From Leptasterias polaris (Eukaryota > Echinodermata > Asteroidea > Forcipulatida > Asteriidae), in the NCBI GenBank assembly GCA_037783415.1, contig JAZGTN010000236.1:434001-498000 (forward strand): DNA of 64,000 nt, in the 5' to 3' direction. Under the pieces are notes generated by a model that saw only the letters and a list, made by a program, of their open reading frames with translations, did no database searches and had not been told where the DNA came from. Shown in pieces: positions 53,903-64,000 of this stretch. Each line of letters opens with the position of its first letter. The first letter of the stretch is position 1. The position numbers were made by a program, and so were the translations under genes.

Positions 53903-55485
53903 TACCATTATCAGCTGTTTTGTCAGCATTTGAAGTGCTGTACCTTCTCTTGATTCACAGAAAGTTAAAGCTACAATAATCAGTTTTGCCAGAATTGAAA
54001 ACGCTCTCCTCTGGGTTCATAGAGTATATCAGCTGCTTTTGTCAGCATTTGAAGTGCTGTACCTTCTCTTGATTCACAGAAAGTTAAAGCTACAATAATC
54101 AGTTTTGCCAGAATTGAAAACGCTCTCATCTGGGTTCATAGAGTATATCAGCTGTTTTGTCAGCATTTGAAGTGCTGTACCTTCTCTTGATTCACAGAAA
54201 GTTAAAGCTACAATAATCAGTTTTGCCAGAATTGAAAACGCTCTCATCTGGGTTCATAGAGTATATCAGCTGCTTTTGTCAGCATTTGAAGTGCTGTACC
54301 TTCTCTTGATTCACAGAAAGTTAAAGCTACAATAATCAGTTTTGCCAGAATTGAAAACGCTCTCATCTGGGTTCATAGAGTATATCAGCTGCTTTGTCAG
54401 CATTTGAAGTGCTGTACCTTCTCTTGATTCACAGAAAGTTAAAGCTACAATAATCAGTTTTGCCAGAATTGAAAACGCTCTCATCTGGGTTCATAGAGTA
54501 TATCAGCTGTTTTGTCAGCATTTGAAGTGCTGTACCTTCTCTTGATTCACAGAAAGTTAAAGCTACAATAATCAGTTTTGCCAGAATTGAAAACGCTCTC
54601 ATCTGGGTTCATAGAGTATATCAGCTGTTTTGTCAGCATTTGAAGTGCTGTACCTTCTCTTGATTCACAGAAAGTTAAAGCTACAATAATCAGTTTTGCC
54701 AGAATTGAAAACGCTCTCATCTGGGTTCATAGAGTATATCAGCTGTTTTGTCAGCATTTGAAGTGCTGTACCTTCTCTTGATTCACAGAAAGTTAAAGCT
54801 ACAATAATCAGTTTTGCCAGAATTGAAAACGCTCTCATCTGGGTTCATAGAGTATATCAGCTGTTTTGTCAGCATTTGAAGTGCTGTACCTTCTCTTGAT
54901 TCACAGAAAGTTAAAGCTACAATAATCAGTTTTGCCAGAATTGAAAACGCTCTCATCTGGGTTCATAGAGTATATCATCTGGGTTCATAGAGTATATCAG
55001 CTGTTTTGTCAGCATTTGAAGTGCTGTACCTTCTCTTGATTCACAGAAAGTTAAAGCTACAATAATCAGTTTTGCCAGAATTGAAAACGCTCTCATCTGG
55101 GTTCATAGAGTATATCAGCTGTTTTGTCAGCATTTGAAGTGCTGTACCTTCTCTTGATTCACAGAAAGTTAAAGCTACAATAATCAGTTTTGCCAGAATT
55201 GAAAACGCTCTCATCTGGGTTCATAGAGTATATCAGCTGTTTTGTCAGCATTTGAAGTGCTGTACCTTCTCTTGATTCACAGAAAGTTAAAGCTACAATA
55301 ATCAGTTTTGCCAGAATTGAAAACGCTCTCATCTGGGTTCATAGAGTATATCAGCTGTTTTGTCAGCATTTGAAGTGCTGTACCTTCTCTTGATTCACAG
55401 AAAGTTAAAGCTACAATAATCAGTTTTGCCAGAATTGAAAACGCTCTCATCTGGGTTCATAGAGTATATCAGCTGCTTTTGCAAA
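53903..55485. repeat. 118-bp satellite, about 13 tandem copies
   Basis: Units of 118-119 bp contain gtcagcatttgaagtgctgt, accttctcttgattcacag, cagttttgccagaattg and ctgggttcatagagtatatc. Copies differ mainly in gctgttttgtc versus gctgcttttgtc; the first copy is the most divergent. One unit has an extra partial duplication of about 25 bp near 54975-55000. Confidence 0.95.
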
Positions 55486-56081
55486 CAAAACTGACCTCTG
55501 CATTTTATCTTTAAACCTTTTTGCTTTAATGAAATCTGAATTATACATGAACGTCAATAATGGAGAGTGCACTGTGCAGGCACTGAATCAATGCTTCGAT
55601 ACATTTTACTTAATTCCGTGGATGTCACTTACAAATTGAAATTTACATTCAGTGTATGGTTCAAAGCATGTGGTTCTTTATCTCATATACCACTGGGGAT
55701 CGGGAATGTATTTAAATTCGATTTATGAAAATCTATTTGTTCTCATATTTTTGAATCCATCTTTCGCTATCACTGTCAAACATTATGAAAAAAAAATTCT
55801 CTACAAAAATTTCAAAGGAATCCTTGATTTAGGTTCATGTAAATTTGCTCTCAACATGGCTAAGGTAAAGTTACTGCAAAAGCTCATTGCACAAAATAAC
55901 ATCCTGTCGGACAATATTTATGGTTAATTAATTAATAAAGGGACGTTTTTTACACTAGGTGGCTGCGGACTTACCGATTGAAGCAAATGTTCTTGAAAAT
56001 ATGCTGATATTCGGACTAACGTTAGCAATTAAAAACCACCTGATATCTCATGTCACCTACTGTCTTTAAGTCTTCCTTTAC

Positions 56082-56129
56082 TTAATTAATTAATTAATTA
56101 ATTAATTAATTAATTAATTAATTAATTAA
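56082..56129. repeat. (TTAA)n microsatellite
   Basis: About twelve uninterrupted ttaa units. Confidence 0.95.
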
Positions 56130-57878
56130 AGAATCAATAACTAATTACTTTTTCATTGGTGGATAGGGCCATATCCTTCACAAACGTTTAAGAAGATTTT
56201 TCTTCCAAAATATACCATTCTTGACGGAGATTATTTTTTGGGACTTGATAGTCTAAAGGGAATGAGAGCTTATTTGCTTTTGTGTAGTTAATTCAAGTCA
56301 GGACAGCACTTCACTTATCAGACAAAAGAAGAGGCTTTCCCTGTATTGCTGCACCAGCTGCAAAACAATACCACCGTACATTGAGGACCTCATGTTATAG
56401 AGTTGAGCAGCTAGCAAACAACTTCTTTCATTCACAAAAAGCATTCATTCACCCCCACTATAAACTCTGTTGGGATCCCTTGGTCTCCCTCCATCAGAAC
56501 GGTCTAGTAATTAATACGACTTCTCTTTATGACCTCTTACTCATAGTGACTTCAGCTTTAGCATGCAGTGCCACGGATGACCATAAAAAAAAGTAACAAA
56601 CTTGTTGGCCTTTCTGCTGATGCGTTATGATGATTGGTTCTTTTTTCTTCTTCTTTGCGAATACTGTGGCAATCCGAGATATGACTTAATTATCTGTCAG
56701 AATGGGTCAATAAAACTCGTCTGGATGAAGGTCTGTAATTAGCTCGATGCAAATGGCACCTGCTAAAATAAAAATGGCTTGGTATTCAAAATAAAAGTAC
56801 AAAGACCTTTAGGTCACCCCTAGTGCACCTATATGCCTTGTCTTCATGTGTATTTGTTACTGTTGGCTTGTTTATTGCCTTTTTGAAATATTTTTTAAAA
56901 CAACAACTCATGTTTATTCTTGACATTCTAAATACCTTTATTTAAATGAACTCCTCTATCCTGTTCAAAAGCGAGACATAATACCACAGTAAGCCACGCC
57001 CACTACACACAAACTGGCTCTAACGATTGCCACAAGCCCATAGGAAATGTATTCAGCTACTAGCTTTTCTTTAAGGATTTATGTACGAAAACAAATCCAA
57101 TATTGGACTTGGCATTTACATATGTTTTGCAAAGACTCTCTGTCATTAGAAGTACCTTTGAATGATGAAATGGGTAGCGTTTTGGTATAATTACACACAA
57201 ATGTTATGCAGCTTTGGAGCTGAAACTTTGCAGTAGATGCGCGTGAATGTGACATAAGAACTTGGGCCATCATTGCTGAGGCTAAGCAATGGAAAGGTGT
57301 CTGTTCTCAGTGAGAGAAATGTTTGAGCTTGTCACATCATATGCAAGGTTGATAGCATACCCTTCTCTTTATTGAGATTGTGCTTCCTTCACTAAATGAC
57401 CCCAATGGAAATAGGTCTAAGTTATTGGCTTTTTGGGGGGCTATCCTTAAATAATTGTACCTGGTTTTTTTCTTTTTGTTTTCTTCTTTTGTTGATTTAT
57501 TTCCATGGTTATTGTGTACGTATTTTTACCATGTTCTAGTGCAGTGTTTTATCCAAATAAATTCAAATCAAATCAAACTAAGCAACTCCCTTCGTTAAAG
57601 CAATGTACATGGAACCCAGGACTTGCACAGTCTATCCCTCCTTTCTGTATTTTCAACAAGACCGTTAAATAAAAGAAACTGGTACTTCAAAGAGGTTGGC
57701 CCACTTCTACTAATGTTATCTCAAATACCTCCAAGTACCAGTTACACCTCCTATTACAAGTTGAACTTTGCTTGTCACTCAAACCAGCAACCAGGTACTT
57801 GAGTTTTGTCTAGGTGATACAAACAATGACCCTCAGGGCCCAATTTTAACAAGACCTATCTCAGAAGAGGAGTGTTAA

Positions 57879-58154
57879 ATGCACAATGAGCTGGAGTGGT
57901 TCACTGGATCAACTGGTATACATGCACAACACTGGCAATACAAGTTCAATAAAGTTCAAAAGTGGGTTTCTACAACTACCATCACAGCCTTTGGCCAGAA
58001 CCCATGGAGTATGAGGTTTTTCCAGATTGACTTGAACAATGATTATTATATGAAAATTACTGTCGATTGTTTCCCTGAGGAACAATTTCATAATTTAAAG
58101 AGGGGCTCTAAGGTCAAACTCAGTTTAGAGATGCACACATTTCCCTCTAGATAG
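57879..58154 (+). CDS. weak open reading frame, 91 codons, unrecognised
   Basis: An ATG frame with a strand-like alternating segment (SMRFFQIDLNNDYYMKITVD, then CFPEEQFHNLKRGSKVKLSLEM). It has no recognisable motif, signal peptide or neighbouring exon. It may be a piece of a decayed gene or chance. Confidence 0.2.
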   Translation: MHNELEWFTGSTGIHAQHWQYKFNKVQKWVSTTTITAFGQNPWSMRFFQIDLNNDYYMKITVDCFPEEQFHNLKRGSKVKLSLEMHTFPSR

Positions 58155-59328
58155 AGTCCCTGTGGAAGTGGGGAAAAACATTACAAGTCTCTGACATCAT
58201 GTTAAAACGGTCTAAAATGCAATTGTATTTGATACCCTTCCACTGCGAACTCTGTTGGAAAAAAAAAAAAATCCAAAGATGTCAAATTTCAAATGTATGG
58301 ATCTGTACAATTTTGTAAAAGAATTTTGTTTTAGTTCATTCCCGAATTTTTGTAATATTCAATCAATTTAATTTAACCATTTGACTGAGGCAAAAATTCC
58401 GCTTTGGAATGTACAGACCATTTGTTGTTGGTAACCAATGACATCACGTTTTAAATTTCGCTCTGAAAGAGTATTAAACAAAATGACATTTTAAACCGTT
58501 TTAACATGAGGTTAGACAATTGTAATTTTTTCTCCCACTTTCCTAATGACTGTCTAATAAAATATGAGTGCATCTCAAAACTGAATGTGACCTTGGAGTC
58601 CATTTAGAAAAAGTGGCTCCATTGCAGAAAGTTACTTTGGCCGACTTATATTAAAACACACTATTCTTTTGACAAGTCATTACATCAAACAAGTATACCT
58701 GCTGTAATGCAAAGTTTTTGAAGCTAGTAACTCCAAAGCTGGCATACACTTGTACTGTATTTCTACCATAAATCACATACTTCATTGTTCAATAGCATTT
58801 CTCATGACAGATACTTAGGTTTCTGACAAGACCCTGATTTTGCAAAGCATGTGTTCAAGACAAGTTCAGCTATTAAATTAGTCTTGGTGCAAGACGTCCC
58901 TGTTCTGTATTTCCCCGATCCGCCCCATTACAAATTGCCGCCAATAGAGGGCGCTATCATTCCACGAACCCGCTATCACCCATGAACCGCTATCACAGGA
59001 ACGTCTTGGTAATCTCGTCAAACTGCCTTGAAAATTCCAGGCACATTCCGCTGTGACGTAGAAATTTGCATAATTCTTTGCAATAAAGAAATCACGTGAT
59101 CAGTCTAGTACCTGAACTGCCGCGTTTGTGAACCACTGATCTCTATTGCACGTGGAATCGTGTGTGGGGAAAATGAATGGAACTTGTCGCCGTACCCGTC
59201 GACCAACACCCGCGTGTGTGTACGTAGTAGTAACCCATAGAACTATTTAAACTAGTATTTTGCTGTCGTTTGTGCGTAATGGCGGAGCGTGCCGTAAAAG
59301 TTGACAGTTAATGTAATAGAAGTTATAG

Positions 59329-59376
59329 TATAGTAATAACATTATTTGAATGTATTCAAATAATGTTATTACTATA
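59329..59376. repeat. perfect 22-bp hairpin
   Basis: tatagtaataacattatttgaa and its exact inverse are separated by tgta; it directly precedes the MITE at 59380. Confidence 0.9.
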
Positions 59377-59379
59377 AGG

Positions 59380-59530
59380 CCTGGGGTCGATTTCACAAAG
59401 GACTTACTAAGATTTATCTGAAGTTATTTGCCATAGTGATTTGTATTGTGACATCACACATTGCTTATCAATTAAGATTAATAATACACAGTAAAGATCA
59501 ATCTGAACTCTTTGTAAAATCAGCCCCTGG
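59380..59530. repeat. nested palindromic MITE
   Basis: Left cctggggtcgatttcacaaag and right ctttgtaaaatcagcccctgg are imperfect inverses. The interior has gtgatttgtattgtgacatc, as in the fragment at 8399-8504. Confidence 0.65.
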
Positions 59531-60189
59531 TGATTTAATGTTACTGTTGTGTACGCATTATTACATTTTGGAGGATGAACCTCACATTTGTGCTTTTAAG
59601 GCAAGGAAGTATGTACAGTGTAGTTGTCTCACATTATCCAACACAACCTAGACTATCATTGTTGAAAACAAAAATAAAGAACATTTATGGTGTCAAATAT
59701 GATTAAAACTGGCACCACTTCCTCCATGCATGTACATGTATCAGGTATTATTAAACTATTCAACCAGTACTTGGTCATAAAGTTTATGGTAGAAAACTGT
59801 TCTGTTACTGTTACATTATATTTGTTATTTTAGCTGAACAATTTTAAATGGTCCTTTTTATTGTAAGTATAATGCCCACATTTATACATTTATAAGCATA
59901 AATATTTCATCAGTGAACATTTCAACTAAATATGATAATTAATGTAAAGCATTGTAATAAACATTCACACTGATAGGACAGGGTTTTTTTTCTTCAAATA
60001 TCCACCAGTATATATATATTTTTTAAAGTTTCTCTTCTAATTAGACCCAACTCCCTAGGTGTTTTTGCTAGAAACCATACAAATCCGCCAAAATCAATCA
60101 ATTGCAACTGTAGGCCTACTGAATCCATCATAATCAGGCCAATGCACTTAATGCTAATGTACTGGAATCAACCGGAATAAATTAGGATA

Positions 60190-61548
60190 ATGCCGAGTAC
60201 TTTGATGGATAGTCACGTGGTAGTCACGCGACCCACGATGGAAAAATTGAAAAGGCGACGGACCAAATTGAAAATGCGACTGACAAAATTGAAAAGGCGA
60301 CTGACAAAATTGAAAAGGCGACTGACAAAATTGAAAAGGCGACGGACAAAATTGAAAAGGCGACGGACAAAATTGAAAAGGCGAGGGACAAAATTGAAAA
60401 GGCGAGGGACAAAATTGAAAAGGCGAGGGACAAAATTGAAAAGGCGAGGGACAAAATTGAAAAGGCGACGGACAAAATTGAAAAGGCGACGGACAAAATT
60501 GAAAAGGCGACGGACAAAATTGAAAAGGCGACGGACAAAATTGAAAAGGCGACGGACAAAATTGAAAAGGCGACTGACAAAATTGAAAAGGCGACTGACA
60601 AAATTGAAAAGGCGAGGGACAAAATTGAAAAGGCGAGGGACAAAATTGAAAAGGCGAGGGACAAAATTGAAAAGGCGAGGGACAAAATTGAAAAGGCGAG
60701 GGACAAAATTGAAAAGGCGACTGACAAAATTGAAAAGGCGACTGACAAAATTGAAAAGGCGACTGACAAAATTGAAAAGGCGACTGACAAAATTGAAAAG
60801 GCGACTGACAAAATTGAAAAGGCGGCGGACCAAATTGAAAAGGCGGCGGACCAAATTGAAAAGGCGAGGGACAAAATTGAAAAGGCGGCGGACCAAATTG
60901 AAAAGGCGAGGGACAAAATTGAAAAGGCGAGGGACAAAATTGAAAAGGCGAGGGACAAAATTGAAAAGGCGACTGACAAAATTGAAAAGGCGACTGACAA
61001 AATTGAAAAGGCGAGGGACAAAATTGAAAAGGCGACTGACAAAATTGAAAAGGCGACTGACAAAATTGAAAAGGCGACGGACAAAATTGAAAAGGCGGCG
61101 GACCAAATTGAAAAGGCGGCGGACCAAATTGAAAAGGCGACGGACAAAATTGAAAAGGCGACTGACAAAATTGAAAAGGCGACGGACCAAATTGAAAAGG
61201 CGACGGACCAAATTGAAAAGGCGACGGACCAAATTGAAAAGGCGAGGGACAAAATTGAAAAGGCGATGGACAAAATTGAAAAGGCGAGGGACAAAATTGA
61301 AAAGGCGACTGACAAAATTGAAAAGGCGACTGACAAAATTGAAAAGGCGACGGACCAAATTGAAAAGGCGACGGACCAAATTGAAAAGGCGTCGGAAAGG
61401 AGTGGCACATGGAACACCATACGAACCCCTAATTAATGCATTTCTACTTGACAGTTTCATCAACCCATCATACTCCAACATTGAGTGTGTACTTAAGGGA
61501 AATGTGAATTTTGATTTATATTTGAGGCAGACAGTACCAATATTGTGA
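60190..61548 (+). CDS. long open frame through the 21-bp array, coding status doubtful
   Basis: It opens with ATG at 60190, runs 17 non-repeat codons, then repeats KLKRR[R/L/G]T about 55 times, and ends with a 50-residue non-repeat tail (GTPYEPLINAFLLDSFINPS and onward) before the stop at 61548. The composition is extremely basic. The length is explained by the repeat period, so I treat it as a by-product of the array unless transcription is shown. Confidence 0.15.
   Translation: MPSTLMDSHVVVTRPTMEKLKRRRTKLKMRLTKLKRRLTKLKRRLTKLKRRRTKLKRRRTKLKRRGTKLKRRGTKLKRRGTKLKRRGTKLKRRRTKLKRRRTKLKRRRTKLKRRRTKLKRRRTKLKRRLTKLKRRLTKLKRRGTKLKRRGTKLKRRGTKLKRRGTKLKRRGTKLKRRLTKLKRRLTKLKRRLTKLKRRLTKLKRRLTKLKRRRTKLKRRRTKLKRRGTKLKRRRTKLKRRGTKLKRRGTKLKRRGTKLKRRLTKLKRRLTKLKRRGTKLKRRLTKLKRRLTKLKRRRTKLKRRRTKLKRRRTKLKRRRTKLKRRLTKLKRRRTKLKRRRTKLKRRRTKLKRRGTKLKRRWTKLKRRGTKLKRRLTKLKRRLTKLKRRRTKLKRRRTKLKRRRKGVAHGTPYEPLINAFLLDSFINPSYSNIECVLKGNVNFDLYLRQTVPIL
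60246..61400. repeat. 21-bp minisatellite, 55 units without indels
   Basis: The unit is attgaaaaggcgacggacaa(a). The first unit starts at 60246 and the last at 61380, exactly 54 x 21 bp apart. Nearly all variation is in five positions: the bases after aaggcg (acg, act, agg, gcg, atg) and the a/c before the final aa. Because 21 is a multiple of three, five of six frames are open through the whole array, giving long spurious frames (LKRRRTK, FQFCPSP, RLFNFVR, AFSILSV types). One plus frame reads IEKATDK heptads but has no ATG before the array. Confidence 0.95.
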
Positions 61549-62134
61549 AACAGACAAGTTCGATCACCGGTCCTCGCCGACAATCTCACTTAAATCTTTG
61601 ATGAAGCCCTTTTCTTGGCTTTCGTTAGTAAAGGTGGTGTAACTCTTACAAGTTACTAGCTGCCGGTTACAAACTATACACCATCCGCCCTTTTTCGTAC
61701 GGTGTGATGAGTATCGCGAGGCCATTATTCGCCAGCAAAGCTAGCCGTCATAATTGCAAAAAATCACGAAAGAGGCCGACCGTCCTTGCTACACAGAACA
61801 GCACACAGTGTGTCAGTATAGTAGACAATACAATTTCATCTGCTACATATACATACAGCAGCGTGACCAGTCTGGTTGGTCGTTATGCGGCTTAAAATTT
61901 TTGTTCGTGCGCTTGCGTATTGCCGTTGTGACCTCAATGTGAATATGCAGATATAGGTCACAGCGATTGTATCACGTGATACTCGACGAGATTCCCAAGA
62001 CGTTCCTGTGATAGCGGTTCATGGGTGATAGCGGGTTCGTGGAATGATAGCGCCCTCTATTGGCGGCAATTTGTAATGGGGCGGATCGGGGAAATACAGA
62101 ACAGGGACGTCTTGCACCAAGACTACTATTAAAT

Positions 62135-62985
62135 ATTTCTTTCCCAAAGAAATAAAAAAAGCCACAATACATTTCCAACAGGATCCTGGTAACTGTTGGA
62201 TCCAGTGAGCGAGGCTTTTGAAGTGGATGTATGTCACACTTTTGAACAGGTATTTGTAGATTTTGAAGTTGATAAAATGGAAGTTTCAGTGCCATGTACA
62301 TGAATGTCGCAGTCCTATCTCATTTAGCACATAGGCCTTACATACCAGCTTCCTCAATTGATAGTATCGGGTTAAAAATTAACTCTAAAGCAACAACCAA
62401 CAATGAAAAATAACACAATGGTGCCATGACAAAAGATAAATCTACACTCTAAATAAACTGGTTTAATGGCACCGGTACAAGGGGTTATGATTGTGAAAAG
62501 ATGTGAAACTACAGTTTTGGGTTATCAAGAATCCCAGGGAAATCCCCAACTCCAGTAACCGTCATTCATGGTATTTTTATAATTGAATGGTGGATGCTTC
62601 TTGCATGGTTAATCATGAATATCCTACAGTCAGAAAAATGAAAAAGCAAAAAGAAAATTTGCACAAAGCATAGATCTACCACACGCCTGCAAACTATTGG
62701 TCCCCCAGAACATTACACAAGACCGCATCATTGTGTTAAAGTACTGGAACAATCCTACATGAGTCTGGAACGTTCCTGCACTCCAACGGAACGTTCCTGC
62801 ACTCCAACGGAACGATCCATGTGCATGTGCTAGAACATCTATCCGATCACATTAGAACTTTCCTAATTTTAAGATGCTCCCTAAAATGAATGTTGTGAAT
62901 GATTTCTTGTTTTGTTGTTTTGTTACCTTGCTCTATGGTAATAGCAACAGCAGTAAATTAGCTCTTAAGCGACGATTTCTAACAC
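62135..62985. other. intergenic, nothing recognised apart from a short tandem repeat
   Basis: The only structured piece is ggaacgttcctgcactccaa(c) twice at 62767-62808, followed by a third partial unit. Confidence 0.45.
62767..62818. repeat. 21-bp tandem repeat, 2.5 units
   Basis: ggaacgttcctgcactccaa(c) twice, then ggaacgatcc. Confidence 0.85.
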
Positions 62986-63108
62986 AGGTTGTGTCTGAAT
63001 TTGTGGCTGCGTCTATGGCTGCATCACCATGTCATCATGCATTGAAGCATAGGCTGCCCTTAGCAACACCCTTAGCAACAGCCGCAGCCACCAAATTGGA
63101 CACAGCCT
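62986..63108. repeat. palindromic MITE (GTGTCTGAATTTGTGGCTGC family)
   Basis: Left aggttgtgtctgaatttgtgg and right ccaccaaattggacacagcct are inverses. About 123 bp, GC-richer than its surroundings, with gctgcg/cgcagc arms. Confidence 0.7.
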
Positions 63109-64000
63109 AGCAGCTCCAAGACTAAAAAATTGGGCTCTGAATCTCTTGGAGCTTAGAGGGTTTTTTTGGACATGTATACAGATTCCAAACTTCAACTCTG
63201 CTATATTCAGTAAGCTCCTTATTTTGAAAAACAATAACAACTTACATGTACTACGTGATTGCTCCGTTATTTCCACTGATCCTGACTGCATGCACATAAA
63301 CCAAGTACACACAAATTCTCTATCGTTGCACAGCGTATGATTTCTTAAGTCCACGATTTCATCTCATAATTATTTATGGGTCATCCAAAACACACATCAG
63401 GGAAACAGATTGTGGATAGCCACTTCCCAAACATGTCCCCCCACAGTAAGCAGCTAATAAGGGTTGGCCCAGCTGCCTCAACTATGTTGATAATGCCCAG
63501 TGGATCCCCCCAAACAAACGTAAACGGGATGGCGGCAATGACTGTGCCTGACCCATAATGCAGTTATCCAAATGCTGGTTAGCAAACAAATCAGATTACC
63601 CAACACACCCAGTCCTTATGGTGTCAAAACGCTGACTGCTGACCATATTGTTTGCACATGCGGTTGTATGCAGATTCGACAGAGTGATAGCACAAAATTT
63701 AATGTCAATACTACGAGCTTGTATTGGTTAAACCATAGAGGTAAACTGTGTCAATTGGGACAGCGAAAAGCCAGGTTTATCTCCGCTGCGTGACACTACA
63801 AATGGCGGACACGGAAGTGTTGAGAGAAAAAATTCGAAGAACTGAAGCTAAAAAATTGACAACATTTTAAAAAAGAAACAAATAAACCAACATGAAGTGG
63901 ACTGCATTCAAACGGCTTGTTATATTTGTGATGTAGTTGCACTGCGAAACCACACCCACTTTACAATTCTAAGCCCAAACAATGATCAGAAGTTAACAAA
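63109..64000. other. intergenic to the window end
   Basis: Apart from the short frame at 63802 nothing could be recognised. Confidence 0.4.
63802..63870 (+). CDS. possible short first exon or small frame, 22 codons
   Basis: acaaATGGCGGAC is a good initiation context, and the frame MADTEVLREKIRRTEAKKL looks protein-like (charged helix). It stops at 63870 with no visible GT donor before the stop. It may be a decayed first exon; no neighbour supports it. Confidence 0.2.
   Translation: MADTEVLREKIRRTEAKKLTTF

Larger units (their letters stand above)
55486..58869. other. intergenic, no recognised gene
   Basis: It holds the TTAA microsatellite at 56082, a LINE-tail-like stretch at about 57440-57580 ending aaataaattcaaatcaaatc, 13 A at 58259-58271 and the weak open frame described at 57879. 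Otherwise nothing. Confidence 0.4.
58879..62125. mobile_element. 3.25-kb MULE-like element with 141-bp TIRs and 9-bp TSD
   Basis: Terminal inverted repeats TAGTCTTGGTGCAAGACG... at 58879-59019 and their inverse at 61985-62125 are identical for 131 bp, then differ at one base within the last ten. The flanks carry a perfect 9-bp duplication CTATTAAAT at 58870-58878 and 62126-62134. Long TIRs with a 9-bp duplication fit Mutator-like elements (8-10 bp), with Merlin (8-9 bp) as an alternative. No transposase frame is present, so it is non-autonomous; its cargo is a nested MITE, a hairpin and a 21-bp array. The nearly identical TIRs indicate recent mobility. Confidence 0.9.

Noticed and set aside
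53903..55485. CRISPR-like array
   Set aside because: Units are contiguous 118-bp monomers without distinct spacers in a eukaryotic genome; it is a satellite.
60154..61589. Three long minus-strand frames (398-458 codons) with FQFCPSP, RLFNFVR and AFSILSV repeats
   Set aside because: They are translations of the same 21-bp array; a period divisible by three with no stop in the unit opens five frames at once. No flanking gene structure supports them.

Overview
The window is a gene-poor, AT-rich stretch of animal nuclear DNA, most likely from an echinoderm. The reasons are spliced genes with GT-AG introns of 0.4 to 12 kb, tRNA-derived SINEs, LINE tails, DIRS-type retroelements, and palindromic MITE families (termini such as TTAAAGG..CTATTGGTAA, GGGCCCAATTTCAT, GTGTCTGAATTTGTGGCTGC) that I recall as abundant in sea stars, sea cucumbers and sea urchins. 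Class-level placement (sea star versus sea cucumber) cannot be fixed from the sequence alone.

Two host genes can be assembled exon by exon with matching phases. The first is a plus-strand secreted precursor at 13733-18410: a signal-peptide exon, five near-identical phase 1-1 exons that each encode an acidic spacer plus one six-cysteine EGF-like domain, and a basic amphipathic C-terminal exon (356 aa). The five exons and their introns are one tandem array with 565-709 bp units. The second is a minus-strand gene at 23826-48821: nine exons, 554 aa, coiled-coil N-terminus and acidic middle, whose family I do not recognise; its 12.3 kb intron and other introns are full of repeats.

Region by region: 0.8-4.7 kb holds a minus-strand tyrosine-recombinase (DIRS-type) retroelement whose RT/RNase H frame and recombinase frame are joined by a well-formed 92-nt spliceosomal-type intron. 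5-13.4 kb is a repeat field of MITEs, a SINE, tandem duplications and a hAT-like element with an 8-bp target duplication. 13.7-18.5 kb is the EGF gene. 19-22 kb holds SINE copies, a protein-kinase fragment and a 5'-truncated LINE. 23.8-48.8 kb is the coiled-coil gene with intronic repeats, including a second hAT-like element with an 8-bp duplication and a back-to-back pair of LINE 3' ends. 49-58.8 kb is intergenic with SINEs and a 13-copy 118-bp satellite. 58.9-62.1 kb is a 3.25 kb element with 141-bp terminal inverted repeats and a perfect 9-bp target duplication (MULE-like), carrying 55 units of a 21-bp minisatellite without a single indel. 62.1-64 kb holds small repeats and a possible short first exon.

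The genes do not form an operon or visible pathway. The most interesting structures are the homogenised EGF exon array, the intron-containing DIRS element, and the large TIR element with its frame-preserving array.
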